This document shows, in pieces, positions 24,845 through 38,699 of a DNA stretch of 64,000 bases; position 1 is the first letter of the stretch; every line of letters starts with the position of its first letter. The position numbers and the translations under genes are program-made. Below the pieces are notes generated by a model. The model had not been told where the DNA came from. It did not search any database and was given only the letters and a program-made list of their open reading frames with translations. The stretch comes from Exaiptasia diaphana (Eukaryota > Cnidaria > Anthozoa > Actiniaria > Aiptasiidae). Location of the stretch: positions 110,447-174,446 of the forward strand of contig NW_018388147.1 of assembly GCF_001417965.1 (NCBI RefSeq), in the 5' to 3' direction.

Positions 24845-27800
24845 TGCAGAAGAAGAAAAGAGTTTAAAACCGAAATCAGTGATGTTGTGTTGGTTCGTAC
24901 GCCTAGCTAGGAACGCCTGGCAGATATTACAATAACAATTCTACCACAGGAATCCTACACATCGACGGCGCGAAACGTGACTGCCAACGCTCTAAACATG
25001 CTACCACGTGATTGCTGACTTTTTACCATTATTTCCTATAATAACGTTTATACATAAATATATCAAAGATATTCATAGGCTATCTCAAATATTATTAGCA
25101 ACTTCCACAGCCAATTCTATAATACGAAAATAATAGAAATATCTAGGTTACTATTACAGCTTTCCAACCAGGTCAGTCTTAATTTTATCTTCAAAATTTC
25201 AGCCACAAATTATCAGGCGGTTAGTAACTATTGACTGTAAAGTTTTTTTGCTTTTACAGTAGTTTTTGTATTATAAAAAGAGCATATTTGTATGAGTACA
25301 TATATATATCTTACACAGATACACTTGCACTTTTTGGCTTAAAGGTATTTCATTTTTTCATCTTTTTATCACAAAAAACCTCGGCAACAAACGCTCAGGT
25401 AGTTAAAAGCCATTGGATGTAATATTTCGCATGCATATTTATTAACTACAGCTTTTGTTGGACTGTAAAAAAGGTACGAAAGAATGACAGAACTCACTCA
25501 AACAGCGGCTATGCAACGACTATACTATAGGCTCCTTTACAAATTGATCAGATGGATTCTACTTTTCAAACAAAGACCATTTACATGATTGAAGATTTTT
25601 ACATGACAAGGTTTACTTTAGATAAAAGTATAAAGCCCTATAAATATAGTAGAAACAGACGAAGCTGCAGAAATGTGAAATGACTCTCAAGGGGGTTCAG
25701 ATCCACCCCATGTCTACTCGGCCATGTTGTTAAACACAAAATGCTGGTACAATGCATACGAACTTACGTTTAAAAGTATATATGAGTCTTAGTGAAGTTA
25801 CTACAAAGCAAACTTATCATGGCATATCGGCTTAGTAAGATGTCATTGCAATTTACGCGCTGATACTGTTTCGATCAGAACATGATTCGCTGATACCGAC
25901 CATGCTTCCAAAGTTCACTGAGATAATTGGTACATTTTCTGAATAGCGAAACAGCACAAAAAACATTTGGTGCTGACGTTTTAACTGTGATTGTAGTATT
26001 TTGCTTTAAAAAACATAAAGTTCCTTTCAAAAATCTGTAGCTTTTCGATTTCAAAATGGGTGTTATTCAACTCCTCAGTGCCAGTTTTGAACTCAGGGAC
26101 ACAGCAGAAGGTTTATACAAATTCGACAGCAAGCTTACTTGCTCTTTACACTCTAGGAAAATTTGTGCAAGCATTTTCGAAAGATAAATCAAATGAATAT
26201 AACCTCTGTCAATATTTGAAAACCGTAGCCAAAAACGGTGATCAGATCGATATAAGAAAACGGTTTTGCATCAAACTGCGACAATACATGGATGAACTTT
26301 TTTTTCAATGTTTTAAAATGCATTAAAATGCGGCAGTTTTTAATCTTGCTGGTGACGATTTGTTTATAAATAATGTGTAAATTGTACTTACATCTCATTC
26401 TGTGTTGTGGGATAAATCGTGCTCTCTCCCTGTTTTTGAGAATCAACATAAGCTTCTGCAATCGAAGGGCTTGAAGTCTTACATGATAGTTCTTGTAAAT
26501 TTCAAGGATATATTTCTTGTCCATTCTCAGCATGATCTTTTAAGTCTTTGGAACAAGAAAAATATTTTCCGAATTGAAGAACGCGGCGCACGGTTGTGGC
26601 GGCGGAGTTCGCAGACTGTTTGATCCATTGAAGAGGTAAGACATCTTATATACATCATGGCCGGCCTGTGACGAGTGTACGACAGCACGATCACGCGCCA
26701 CGAGGAACGCCTGGCACGTTTCATTCTCATTTGTAACTTTATTTGTTTTTTCGCCCTTGAAATCTTGCTTGTTTATAAACTAATCACAAAAATTCCAGAA
26801 GGCGGCTACAATATATTGGTTAAATTACTTATATCTCAAACAAGAAACTCCTAAAGATGACAAAGTTCTGGAGGGTATTGTGTGCAAAAGCGTGAAGCTT
26901 GGCACGGTTTAAGGTCATGCGATCCCACCAACACATTTTCAACAAACACATTTTTTTGAAATCAATTATTCATGGTAAAGATTCGTTCATGATGCTGTAA
27001 AGACCATATTTTCCCCCTAAGGAACATTCTGGAAAAGAAAGATGTACATGTACATCGCCGTTGTTTGAACGAATAGAAAGTTTATCGTTAAGATTAGAAT
27101 ATGATTGTCAAATGACTAATCTCAAAACAAATTTCAAATCATAATAATACAGTACATAACTTACAAAACATATAGGCATAAATACCTAAATATTAAAATT
27201 CGATATATATTCAATTCATTCACGTTAAACGTTATATATAGAGCACGTGTAGCTATGACAACGCACTGGAGCTCACGTTGCTGGGATTAAAAACTGCAGA
27301 AGGAAATGATGATATTTTCTTGATTGAACCAAAAGATAGTGTTTGCACTAATGATGCTTTATCAGAATCCTCAAATCAAGGAAAAAGACAATAGCGTCGG
27401 GCGGAGTAGCGTTATCAATATCATATTGAATCTAGACTGATTTGGATGTCTCGTCAAGAGCGGACATTCACTACTTCTCTAAGATTAGAGATCGTATTGA
27501 GTTATACGTTGGATAAGGGTTTATCTCCTGGACAGCGCTATTCAACCTTCGTACAACAGACCCCAGAACAGTACACTTTTAGTGATCTTGTGCGGTATTT
27601 CTGACTACCAGTACTTTGTACTACCGTGACCCCCGACACGAATATACACTGGGAAATTGAACAAAACTTGAATGAGTGACGTCATGTGAAAATAAGAAGA
27701 AATTAGACTTGTCATAATGAATTTATAAATAATTTTTTTACTGAGAATATTCATCATGTCTGGATGTATTTACATATTTCTATTTACAATAAAATTCGCT

Positions 27801-28218
27801 ATTGAACAATATTTGATATAATTTTGAATATGAAAGTGCACGTCATTGATGTATGTACAACTCAAGGGATCACGTGGTTATTTCTCCACGATTTTTTTAC
27901 TTCAAACTTGCTGCATCTATATTAGTAGCAAGGTGGCCGTGTATTTGGGCGCGCTATAGAACGTTAGCCATTTAGAGAGCGCACTATTAAAACAAAATAT
28001 ATGACAAAAACAATAAACAGTAGATCCGTATGTTTGCAATAAACCATTCACAACATAAGCAGGGTCAAGCATGATAAAATGAAACGTTTATAATAGCGCT
28101 TTTGTGTGTGGTTAACAGGAAGTGCGCTGATCAAGAAATATAAGATTCTTGACAGGACGACGTTCGAACTAGGTGTCATTAGAAATCCCAGAGATCCTTT
28201 GCGCGATTGGAGAAGTAG
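24845..28218. other. 3.4-kb spacer between EGLN and GPCR
   Basis: 24845-25020 is the EGLN 5' side, CpG-richer with CACGTG, a possible HIF- or MYC-type E-box. From 25020 to 28218 I see no supported gene. A GC-rich patch at about 26580-26640 ends in AAGAGGTAAGAC, which resembles a 5' splice donor, but no exon chain could be built. The part nearest 28218 should include the GPCR 3' UTR. Confidence 0.4.
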
Positions 28219-29325
28219 TCAGAAGTTTCCAGTTCGCGTTTCTTCACCAGGTCCAATGATAATAATAGAAGGGGTAACTTTGTTAGTCTTAGCACAAAGC
28301 GACGAACAATGATCGATGGCATTATTGATATATTTCTTGAGCTGTGATTTAATAGTTCTGTTCAAATATCCATAGATATAAGGATTTATCATTACATTCA
28401 AATAATACATGAACGATGAGACTTCGTAGGCCACCATGTGATTGTTTTGTGCGCTACAAGACGTCCAGACCGTGAGTACAATATGTGGTGCCCAGGATAC
28501 AAATAACGCCCCCACTACGAACCCCAAAGTTAACGCAGTTTTAACTTCTGATTTTAGGGCGGAGTGAGGTTTTCTGAGACAAAACTGTCCTGAAACGTCG
28601 TTGATTTTACCAACTTGTGTCTCCACCTCCACGGAAACAGAATTTTCTCTGAAGTTCATAGCCTCGACTTCGCGTCGTATTTGCTTGGAGTGATGTCGTG
28701 ATACTCTGAATATCTTGAAGTACAAATATGATATGATAATTAAAGGTACGAAATAACTAGACGACAGTTTGAAGTACGTAAATCCTGTGTTAGTTTGATA
28801 AATTGAATCGCATAACCACAGGCCAGGAATGAATGAATATTTTCCAAATCCTACAAATGGAAAACACGAGCAAAGAATCGAAAACACCCATATGCACGTA
28901 ATAGCAATGGTCGTCCTAGAGCCAGTCACGCGCGACTTATATCGAAGAGGGAGAACTATTGCCAAGTACCTATCCAAGCTTATAGCCACTACAGTCAGTA
29001 CGCATGCGTAGCTCAAGAGGTTTTGTATATATCCAATGATCATACAACTGGTCTCGTTAAATACACGAGACTCCACTAGGATACCAGGAATACGTATGGG
29101 AAGCAAAGTCACTGTCATCATAATGTCGATCATCGCCAAATTAACCAATAGAAATCCAGTTGGACAATGCAGACGCCGAACACGAAGAATGACGTACAAA
29201 ATGGAAAAATTTCCTAATAAGGATAACGCCATTACTATTGTCAGAAACAGAACTTGTATTATGTCAGCGGGGTTTGCCATTAGATTTTCCGCACACCGAA
29301 TATTGGTGTCATTGTTTACAACCAT
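28219..29325 (-). CDS. Rhodopsin-class (class A) GPCR, orphan
   Basis: An intronless coding frame of 368 residues has seven hydrophobic segments. Class A landmarks are present: N39 in TM1 (LLGNFSILYV), D67 in TM2 (NLAMIDIMM), C94 and C172 for the extracellular disulfide, DRY at 118-120 (ISLDRYLAIV), SWAPH in TM6 (P280), and NPYIYGY in TM7 (314 onward). Cys residues at 340 and 344 could be lipidated. Two possible N-glycosylation sites (NDT, NET) lie outside. The ligand cannot be read from sequence; amine, peptide or other ligands all remain possible. A good acceptor (TTTTCCAG, exon from 29336) lies just upstream of the ATG, so the leader is spliced. A 6-codon upstream frame starting at 29329 overlaps the main start and may lower its translation. 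Confidence 0.9.
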   Translation of the reverse strand: MVVNNDTNIRCAENLMANPADIIQVLFLTIVMALSLLGNFSILYVILRVRRLHCPTGFLLVNLAMIDIMMTVTLLPIRIPGILVESRVFNETSCMIIGYIQNLLSYACVLTVVAISLDRYLAIVLPLRYKSRVTGSRTTIAITCIWVFSILCSCFPFVGFGKYSFIPGLWLCDSIYQTNTGFTYFKLSSSYFVPLIIISYLYFKIFRVSRHHSKQIRREVEAMNFRENSVSVEVETQVGKINDVSGQFCLRKPHSALKSEVKTALTLGFVVGALFVSWAPHIVLTVWTSCSAQNNHMVAYEVSSFMYYLNVMINPYIYGYLNRTIKSQLKKYINNAIDHCSSLCAKTNKVTPSIIIIGPGEETRTGNF

Positions 29326-29336
29326 TCATAGCAAAG

Positions 29337-32300
29337 CTGGAAAATAAAATTCAAAAGGTTAAAAACATCTACAAACAACACACTAGTAACATAGGCATTA
29401 GTGATTGACCACAAATGAAATATCAGCAAATCGCATAGAAATGCTTGTCTTTTCACGTTAAAGGCCGATCAAATCACATACTGATTTTCTTGCTCTGATT
29501 ATTGCTTTCTTTAACTGTATATCAGATTTTTCATTCTATGTTTTCTCAGAATCATCGACGCTGCCCACACTGTTAAACGTAGATTATAGAATAACGCTGT
29601 CAAAAAGACCAACAGTAAGGTATAGGAATGATTACAGGTGTACGCTGATATATATTGACATACCATGTCTCTCTGTACTTCGAAGAGTAATCGTTTGTCG
29701 GAAAACGTAACAAAAATAACAAATGGCGTAAACAGCCCCACGTAGTGTCCGCTGTTGAATGGATAGATCTATTATCTACCGTTCATTGAAAACGTTTTGG
29801 CTAAAGACATGAGTACGGTAGCGAAATGCGAGATAATGCTTCCTCATCCAATCATAACTCACGATCTAAAAATGGAGAACGATACTAGCCAATCAGAACA
29901 CACGAACTGCTTTGCTACTGTACTCAATTTAAAGGGATTAGAAATGTTATGTTAACGACATGAAATGATTGAAAAACGCACTTTATTTTTATCTTAACAT
30001 CGCTATCTTTTTGTAACGATTGAAATGACATTTGCAAAGATGTTTTCACCAATGATAAAAGGATAAACTCTCTTTCAATTATTCCGCTTGCTCATTATTC
30101 AACCGTTTGCTCCTTGACTGAAACCATGTATCTAGTCAGTCGTGTAATGTAACGCCGCTACTCACGGAACATCGCTTGATACGGCTAATCACAAAACATT
30201 AATTAAGCTTTTTAGGATTCGTTCAGTCAAAACTCATTGGGCTAATTCCAAAATGGCAATTAACTACAGAAGTTTCTCGTTTTCTCGTCGCAATTAGCCG
30301 TTCTCGTTTACACAGTCAGCTATCGTATTGGACAGTGTGATGTTAGACCATTGGTTGATGATGCCGTCTCGTTCATGATGAATCGAACCGAATTCTAGAG
30401 TTCGTATTTAACGATAATAAAAGTTAGAGCCTTTGAATGAAGCAGCTTCGTTCGTGATGTTTTTGTTATCGTATTTTGATACATCTTTGTCCAACATCGT
30501 TTGAACATCAACTAAATGCAAAAGTAATTGCCTTTGGTAAAATAAACAAACATCTAACTAATATCGTTCATCGCAATAACGTCCACAGATCTAAACTACT
30601 TTCCCGACAAACCAAAAAAATAACAATAATGATGATGGATTGGTAGAAAAAGAACCTTTTATAATTGCGAGGAGATTTCAAGAAAAACATGCTACAGAAT
30701 GATTAGTGGCTGTGTTACACCTCATGTCCTAACCCTCAAGGCATTGACAGACGCGATTGCAATGCATTACGGGCTATTTCAGAGCTATTTCAAAGGAAAT
30801 GAAAAATGCAACGAAAGATGAAGAAATCTTAGGCATCAGATTTCGTCTTTGATATCTTTGCTTTTCTGTACTCACGTACTACGAGCTGATATCCCAGCAG
30901 GCAGAGAATGGCCAATCAGAACGCAAGTTTTCGCATTTCCAAAATATACATATAAGTATTGAATATACAAGTTTCCTGAAGGCAATATGGCCGAAACGTT
31001 CAAATAAACAGTGCTAAAAACCTCAGTGCCAGTTGCGTGGATTGTTCTCTATCATTCCACTTTTATTCGAACGTATTTACATATAATAAAGTGTCGAATA
31101 ATTTGCTTTCATAGAGACAGAATAATCTCCAATTAAATGAAAATATAACCTGTAAAGAGGATAGCCCCCTTTATGTTAAAATTGCTTGTATTGTCATCAA
31201 AAGGAATCAATAAAAACTGTTTTCCGTCATTTTAGTTTGGACGTTTTATTGTGAATGTCCTTGGGCACGCAGACTACGTCAGTAGGGTATATTTATAAGA
31301 TGTTATAGTATTATATAGCAAAGAAGATAAAAGGATAAAAAAGTCAACTTGCATGATTTTCAAGCAAATCCTATACCTTGTAACAGATGAAATCGGAGAA
31401 AACGACCCACTTAGTCCTCTTTTTGTTTTGTTAGATATTGTGTTGACTTTGAACTCAGGTTTGGCATGAATTAAAACTCTTTCAAAAGGCAAAGCCTAGA
31501 AAACGAAGAATCGATATTTTTTAGCACATGGTTACATGGTGTTTTTGTATCACAATACGGGCAGCTGACAATGTCAGGGGTAAAACAAACTCTTTATTTA
31601 ATCAGTTGCTGTTCTTTTCCACATTTTAATGTGTTTTAGTTTAATGTTCCACACCGCGAAGGTTATACATGTCATATAGGATAATAAAACACTTTGTATC
31701 AAACTACACTGAATTTATAGAACTCAAGACTCTTCTGGAAAATAGTCAACTAAGCGGAAAAAACTAAAATAATAGAGACTTCTAAGATTAATGAGTCTGT
31801 AGTGATATTGAAATAGATATAAGACTATACAGTCTCTAATTCCATTGCGGTTGTTTTAGTTTGTTTTGGACCTTTATTCTTGACTTTAATATTCATAGTC
31901 TATTTTTTGTCTCTATTTCTTTTTAAGCCACACTAAATAGTCATGAATCCATATCGACGTCTTTAGACCAATCAAATCATCAGGGCTGTTCGAATTTATG
32001 TCACTTACTAATCCATGTGGGAGAGATCTTAAAAAATACTAGCGCATGCGCCCAAATGCTCATCTGATACTATATCGATGTAGAATGAACACGGCAGTTC
32101 ATTGTCTCATCTGAATACAAACAAACTATAAAAAAGCAGTTCAAGTCTGAGTCAGAGACTCCCCATGGGCGTGGGCTTGAAAGGGGGTGATCAGGCCCCG
32201 TGGAGCAGTTCCACGTGTATGCTATTCTTGTCATTATGCCGGGAGCAAAATCACCTGATAACATCTTTTACGTCAATTAATGATTAAGAACAAGCTATTT

Positions 32301-35300
32301 TGTTTACTAAAAACAATTACTCATGTTAAGACTACAAATCTAACTATTACCATACTGTAAACAAGAATCGCGAGGCCGTCTAACAAACTATTAACTCACG
32401 TAAAAAATGCCGCATAAATATAAAATTAAAGATGGTGGGTGTTGCTGATACGCGCCCTTGTCCATCGCTGCACGAGAATTGTGAATGACTCGGCTTACGC
32501 TCTGGAGTCGAAGTGCCATTACAAACACATTATAGCACTTAACAATAGCCATGCTGCCAACTAGGTACTGTCTTAATTACATAGTCATTAACAATAGCCA
32601 TGCTGCCAACTAGGTACTGTCTTAATTACATAGTCAACATAGATTCTGATCGCTGAGCACAGAATAAGTAACATACTTCATAGCTTACTTCTCGAGATCA
32701 TACAATGAATAGCGCGTTCACCGAAAACAACGACAACTAAACCACAAACAGACATAATACACAGACGAGAGATGGATGGGTGGATTAATGAAAGAGATGA
32801 AGTGAAAATCTAGAGGAAATGGAAAGAAAGGAAAGTGAAAGAAACACGAAAAGAAGCATTTACCTCTATGTGGAGTGTGCAATCATTATGAAGATTGGTA
32901 TCGCACTTCGAGTGATCGGGAAACATGTGTCCCGCGAGATTCCCGCAGGCCAATATAAGAAAAGATATTGTCAACCTTCCTTCTCATGAGATAAGCCTCG
33001 TAGATGCACTAGCGGATTTTTTAATTCCTTTTAATTTGTTTGTACTTCGTGACATTTTGTTTTCGTTTATCCGGTGATATTAGACGCCTTGTCTGTCTCT
33101 ATAACAGTTTTGTTTTCGGAGCGTTATATGAAGTTAACCTCTCAAGGTTGTCAGAAAAGGAGACGATTCAGACAAGAATAGATGTATACAAAAAACCTGT
33201 AAAGCATTGAACAAAAGATGAAAAGTTTGTTGATAGGTTGCACGTCATGATTGAATTTAGTGAGTAGGATTTCTTTTGACAGGTGGATCAGCGAAAATCA
33301 ATTACAGAACTGTTGTCAAGAAAACAAGAATAGCTCTGAAACAGTGCAATCAAACGTTGAACGCTTAATTGTATTTATACTTTTGTGGTCGAAAAGTGGG
33401 TTTGTTCAGATATACATGATAATTGATTTGTCGTTGACAGGATAAAGTTTCATAAACAAGACTTAGGTTTAGCACGAATCAATCGTTTTCATACATTTTT
33501 CAATTCTTTTTTTGATAAAACACAGCGATTTTATACGTGTTGACAGGGTGATCAGTGGATGCTAATTCCACAGAACTCATAAACCGACTTAAACTACTTG
33601 ATTATCACTAACATATAAGGCCGTCTAGTCCAACGTATTCTTATAAAATTAGTTCAACTGAACATTCAGAATATTATCAGAATCGCGAGAAAACAGGTGC
33701 TTTTGATCAATAAAGTAGAACACCGAGTCATATCTAAGTGATAACAAAATTCGTGACAAAAATCGCTTTTACAGCCATGCACTTCTCCGGCGTGCACATC
33801 AAAAGTTTCCAGATCGGATTGAAACTACTTGATATATTTACACAGTGTTTTCTACAGTCACCGGTCAACGCCTGGTATTAAATCCTGTCTTGATGTATGT
33901 GAGGATCGTTAATTTGTTTTTCTACCCCACTGAAACTGACAAACCTTAAGTCTCACTGTAAGTGCAGTACACTTGAGAAAATGATCGCTTCACTCGAAAA
34001 TTAGAGAACTACTTACGGCTAATATTTCACATAAATATGCGTTATTAAGCGATCTGAAATGAGGTGGATTGCACAGGCTACACTGTTAATATAACACTGC
34101 TTACAATGTACAACAAAATTGTATTATGACCAATCGAAAATTCGAAGAGGAAACACCTCGCAAATTTCCAAAAATCTTAATTCAATTTGAACATTAAAAG
34201 TAATAACATCGAGCATTTTGTCTAGTGCTTACCTCCAAGACAGCTTTTACAGTTTGTATTTCTGATCGTCAAAAACGTCTGATTTATTTGTATATATGTG
34301 AAAAACAGTTTTGTTTTTATGTGTTTGTTGGCAATAATTTCAGATGACTATTATGTGGAGGTTAACCGGATCTCTTCTTTAGCTTTTTCTTAATAGGTTG
34401 CCTCTTAGAATTGTAAATTACTCAAGTTTGTTGTATAATCACGTGGGCCTTGAGGGTTTCAGCTTCCGACGTCGTGTATTGTTTTTGGTTAATCTTTTAA
34501 TGTTTTTGTGACCTTAGTACTCTAGTATAATGCACGTTGACGATTAGTTATGTAAGTCTCCCTGAGATGGATTTTGCCAGAATTTCAACGTAAACATAGC
34601 GTAAAGTCTTATTAAAAATTTTTATTTTGATGACATAACATGGTGCGAACTGATAAATATGGATGAACAAACTGAGTGGGTGAGTGAATCATAGACGCAG
34701 AATATAAACTGATTGGAAGAGAGAGAATAAAGAGATGAAATGAAAAACAAATGTGAATAAATGGAAGTGACAAATGAAAAGAAACAAAGTAAGGCAGATT
34801 CACGAGGTGAATGACGTTCAGAGAGTTGGAAAACGCAATCTCATGACAATATTGATGATGAATTGAACACCAGCTCCCCTTGAAAAGAGGAACCACATTA
34901 TGTTGACGTACCGTTCACGTACTTTACTTTAAACAACGCATGCTACGTCATCAAACGGTTAACATCAACAAAAATAACCTTGACTGAATGATATCTCAAA
35001 GTAAAATCATCTGTTTTTCACAGGAAAAGATAAACTCATGCATGTAAAATGATTATCGTATCGTGGAGGTGATTGCAAAGACATAACACACACGATTTAA
35101 CAGAACGATAGCCTGGCAACAGCTTGAGGGAGGTATATTTTGATAAATAAATAATTTTCCATCTACAGAACTGCAAAGGGTAATCAAAATAATACGCTTC
35201 TTAAAGCCAATTTGAATTGTGAAATACGGTTACCACTTCAAGGGAATTTAAGGGGTGAGAATTGATTGAAAAAAAGACTGAAAATAATAACTTATGTTGT

Positions 35301-37061
35301 CAAAACGTTCTCAAGATAATCTCGCTTGCTAATTACACTGAACAGCCTTCATATAGATACGGGGAATTTTTTTATATCATTTACAAAAGAAATGACTGCT
35401 TAAGCTTAATTAATTCTACAGAATAAGAACCTTAAGTGGAATATCGATCGTAAAACATAATCAATCAAATCAAGAGGAAATCTTAATGACTTCGACCTGA
35501 ATTAATGGACATCTAATTAAATGAAATCATGTCACGTGACACATGTGCTACAATCCTTCCATATGATTGGTTATTCCGTTGCCGCAGAAACTAAATTTTG
35601 CGAAGAAAAAAATGAGAAGAAAGCATCGATTGATGTCAGTGAAAAAAATTGAAAACAGAGCATAATAATTGACTTGAAATGCAATGAATATGGTATACAT
35701 ATGATTTAGTAGTTGCGTCCATCATTTGTGCGCAAACCTCGATGTCTCGCTCACATTGATGTTTATATAGCGTTTTTTGTATTGTTCTCCTCTTCTCCTT
35801 CAAAGGAAATAGATATCCATTAGCCCCATCACTAGATTGAAAATCTTGCCAGTTTTCTCACTACTTTTCACTCACGATTCTTACAGTTTGTTTTCTTTTT
35901 TTATGTTTTTCGAAAGGTAAACACGCAACAGTCAAAATGGTTTCTCTGTGATTTTAAAGCAATTCCGTTGCTCAAATATATTTATTGATTATGTAAGGAA
36001 GTAGGCATTAACTAACTACCGGTTCTCTTGGAGGTAAATGAGCTGATCTCCAACGATTAGTATACTTTGAAAAAATAATGAAAATAAGTTTTGTTTGGGC
36101 TTAAAAGTCAGTTGAAGAAAGAACACCCTCGGGTTAAATAATACAAGATAAGGAATTCTACTTATAAAATGTGATATCCGCTCTGCGCGAGGGCTGACGT
36201 TTTGAAATGACAGTATTGAGTTAGATTAAACTCGATAATGACATATGTTTTATTTCATTACGCCAGACAAAATTTAGAAAGAAGAATTTAGCATTGAAAT
36301 ATTAGTAACTGTTGATCAAGATCATTGCTTTGCGCATATTGCAGGCTATAGGACGTTGAGCTTTCGTTGTTCAANGAATCATATGATGCTGTTTTCAACG
36401 ACCATTCGGCAGTGTGTACAAACTGACGGTGTTTTTCACCACTGTTTGTGATGACATAAAATTGTATTCAACCAGATTAGTGAATGGTGTCAAAAACGTA
36501 TAAGACAAGCAGGACTCGAGGCGAGCAAGTTACATAAATAAAAGACCTTCCATTACACGTAACAGACTGAAATATATGATGTTTATACCCTGCTTCTCGT
36601 TTTAGTACGACTAATTGTTTTGTTTGCTTAAATTGTTGCTGCTTCTCATTTTGTTCAGTAAGACGCCATCAATATCTTCCGTAAAAGACGCCATTTGTTA
36701 TGTTATTAAATCAGCTATACTCTTAGTTCTCCCAAAATGCTTTTTTGTAAAATTATTGAGCCTGAAACTTACAAAGTAGAAAATGAGTGTTGCGGTTTCA
36801 GAGACAGGGCGCGACTTTGTCATATTCAGTTGTAGTTGATATCTACGTTGTTATATCCATCATGATTCAATGAATAATCTTTGCCTTATAACTTGCAATA
36901 TACTGACAATTACACTTATTTTCTTGTTGTTGTTTTTTATGGATAACCTGTAGTATATTATAGTGTCCATTAATATAAAGAAGTTAGCATTTTCCGCCGT
37001 TGCCAATACTACTGCTTATCATTAGTAAAAAACTTTTCAGTAAGAAATCAATCCAACTTAC
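29337..37061. other. Long non-coding stretch, probably GPCR leader intron
   Basis: No coding exon was found in 7.7 kb. If the GPCR leader comes from the exon at 37062-37109, all of this is its intron. It holds a duplicated 49-bp unit (32539-32636), purine-rich GAAATGAAAG-type segments (about 32760-32860 and 34680-34800) that resemble one another, and a CTGAAGG...GCCGAAAC motif at 30976-30997. One undetermined base lies near 36375. The small frames here show no motif. Confidence 0.45.
32539..32636. repeat. Exact tandem duplication of 49 bp
   Basis: TTAACAATAGCCATGCTGCC with a further 29 bp is repeated head to tail with no visible difference between copies. Either it arose recently or it is an assembly duplication. 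Confidence 0.9.
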
Positions 37062-37109
37062 CATACGTGTACAGCTTTGGTTGCTGTGAGAATTGTATCA
37101 AGGTTTTCA
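37062..37109 (-). other. Candidate 48-nt non-coding exon
   Basis: On the minus strand a T-rich tract ending TTTTTTCAG precedes 48 nt, which is followed by the strong donor GTAAGTTGG. The segment begins TGAAAACC and has no long frame, so it would be untranslated. Together with the donor at 38699 and the acceptor at 29337 it forms a plausible leader chain for the GPCR. Splicing is inferred only from consensus signals. Confidence 0.4.
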
Positions 37110-38699
37110 CTGAAAAAAGAAAAAACAATGATTTGAATATTGATTGTCGATCTCTCTGGGGGATGAGATTAATTGAATGGCATGGTACATTTCCAATCAT
37201 TCCGTAAAGTTTAATCTTGACTTATAATGTACAAAAATAGTACTTATTAGAATGCGGCATTGAGATGTTAAACTGGGCTGATGAAATATTAACAATTGTT
37301 ATGGAAATAATCGAAAACGTATTGTTGATCTGAATGAAGGACAAATAAACGAACTTTTATAAAATTGATCTTTTTTTCGCTATAAAAATCGCCATAGTGC
37401 TGAAAAAGAAATACGACACTTTAAACTATAAATGAACGTAAAGACGAAAACAAAAATCAGAAACAGTAACAACAGCACATCATAGACTACAAACTAACAA
37501 AAGTAAAAAAAATCTTTAAAGTGATGGGAAAAGAAGATTAGACAATCCCACCTGTAGTTTAAAAATAAGTAAAGACGTGTGAACGTCACCTACCACTACC
37601 TTTACTGATGCCAGGGTCTATATATCCACCACAAGGAGAGTTTTTACTCAGATACTTTATCTAAAACTCGTGTCTTTTGTTTGAACTAAAACACGTCGGT
37701 TGCAGGGGAGAGATTTGTTAATATGAACCCTTGAGGATCGTTTCCTTTTTCATTATAAACATGAATTGTACCCTGTAAGTGTCAGTTGACTCAATAAAAC
37801 TAATTGGAAGAGATCACAAAAAGAACAGCCTTCAATAACATGCTGTTAGCCCATCTATTTTTTATGAATCCATTTGTTTGCATCAAGTTTGCTGTGTTCA
37901 TTTACACCTTTTTGTTTCATTGGATTATTAATTGATTTCACCGTCAGCTCATCTATGTTATTTTTTCTCTAGATCTACCCCAGTATTCAATTAATTCATC
38001 CCAGCATCCTGCCAACCATCTTAGCTCATCCATTCATTCTTAGCATTCATTCCAGTATTCGTGCTATTTCGAACAATTCGTCCCACTATTCTTCCATCCA
38101 ACTATCCTTCCAATCATTACTTCATTCATCCATTCATTTTTTCTATTTTCCTGTTCATTCATATTTCAATATGTTCTGTCCGTAGTACTAGGACCATTGG
38201 GGGGTAATAACCATTATTCAAGATATGTCTCAATAAATTAAACGTTTTGTTGTTGAACCGCGTAGCTCCTACACCTGCAAACTCATGCAGCTTCAATGGA
38301 CGACTTTTGGATTTCTTTTGATGATTAAATTAAATTGATCCGCTTAGTGTAGCACTTCGAACACCTCTGTTGTCCGTCTTTTCTGTCGTTGTTCGTTTAT
38401 CAAGGGACCTCCCTGGTCTGTCTATGACGTTTCCTTGATAGAAATAGCATTAAATATCGAAAATGCACGAATACGTGGATCCTTGTTTACTGAAAAACTT
38501 GCTCATTAGCTAGAGTTTCAAAGGTGTTGTGTGACGCGCTAATTAAGTTGTACATTCTCTTTGAAAAATTGAGACAAGCAGTTTTGCAAGGAACATAGAA
38601 TCAGTTACAATACTTTTAATATTTCTGATGTTTATCTGATTATTGAAGAATTGATTAATTATGGGTTTATGATTAATTGATTGATTGATTGACACTTAC
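37110..38699. other. Spacer with CATTCATCC-type low-complexity sequence
   Basis: Apart from pyrimidine-rich ATTCATCCATTC-like units at about 37980-38165, which resemble the complement of the purine-rich segments at 32760 and 34680, I see no feature. It would be an intron if the candidate exons on either side are joined. Confidence 0.4.

Noticed and set aside
26060-26730. Possible exon ending in AAGAGGTAAGAC near a GC-rich patch
   Set aside because: One donor-like site without an acceptor partner or coding signal.
29511-29741. 76-codon hydrophobic frame upstream of the GPCR
   Set aside because: Not in phase with any GPCR segment and without GPCR motifs.
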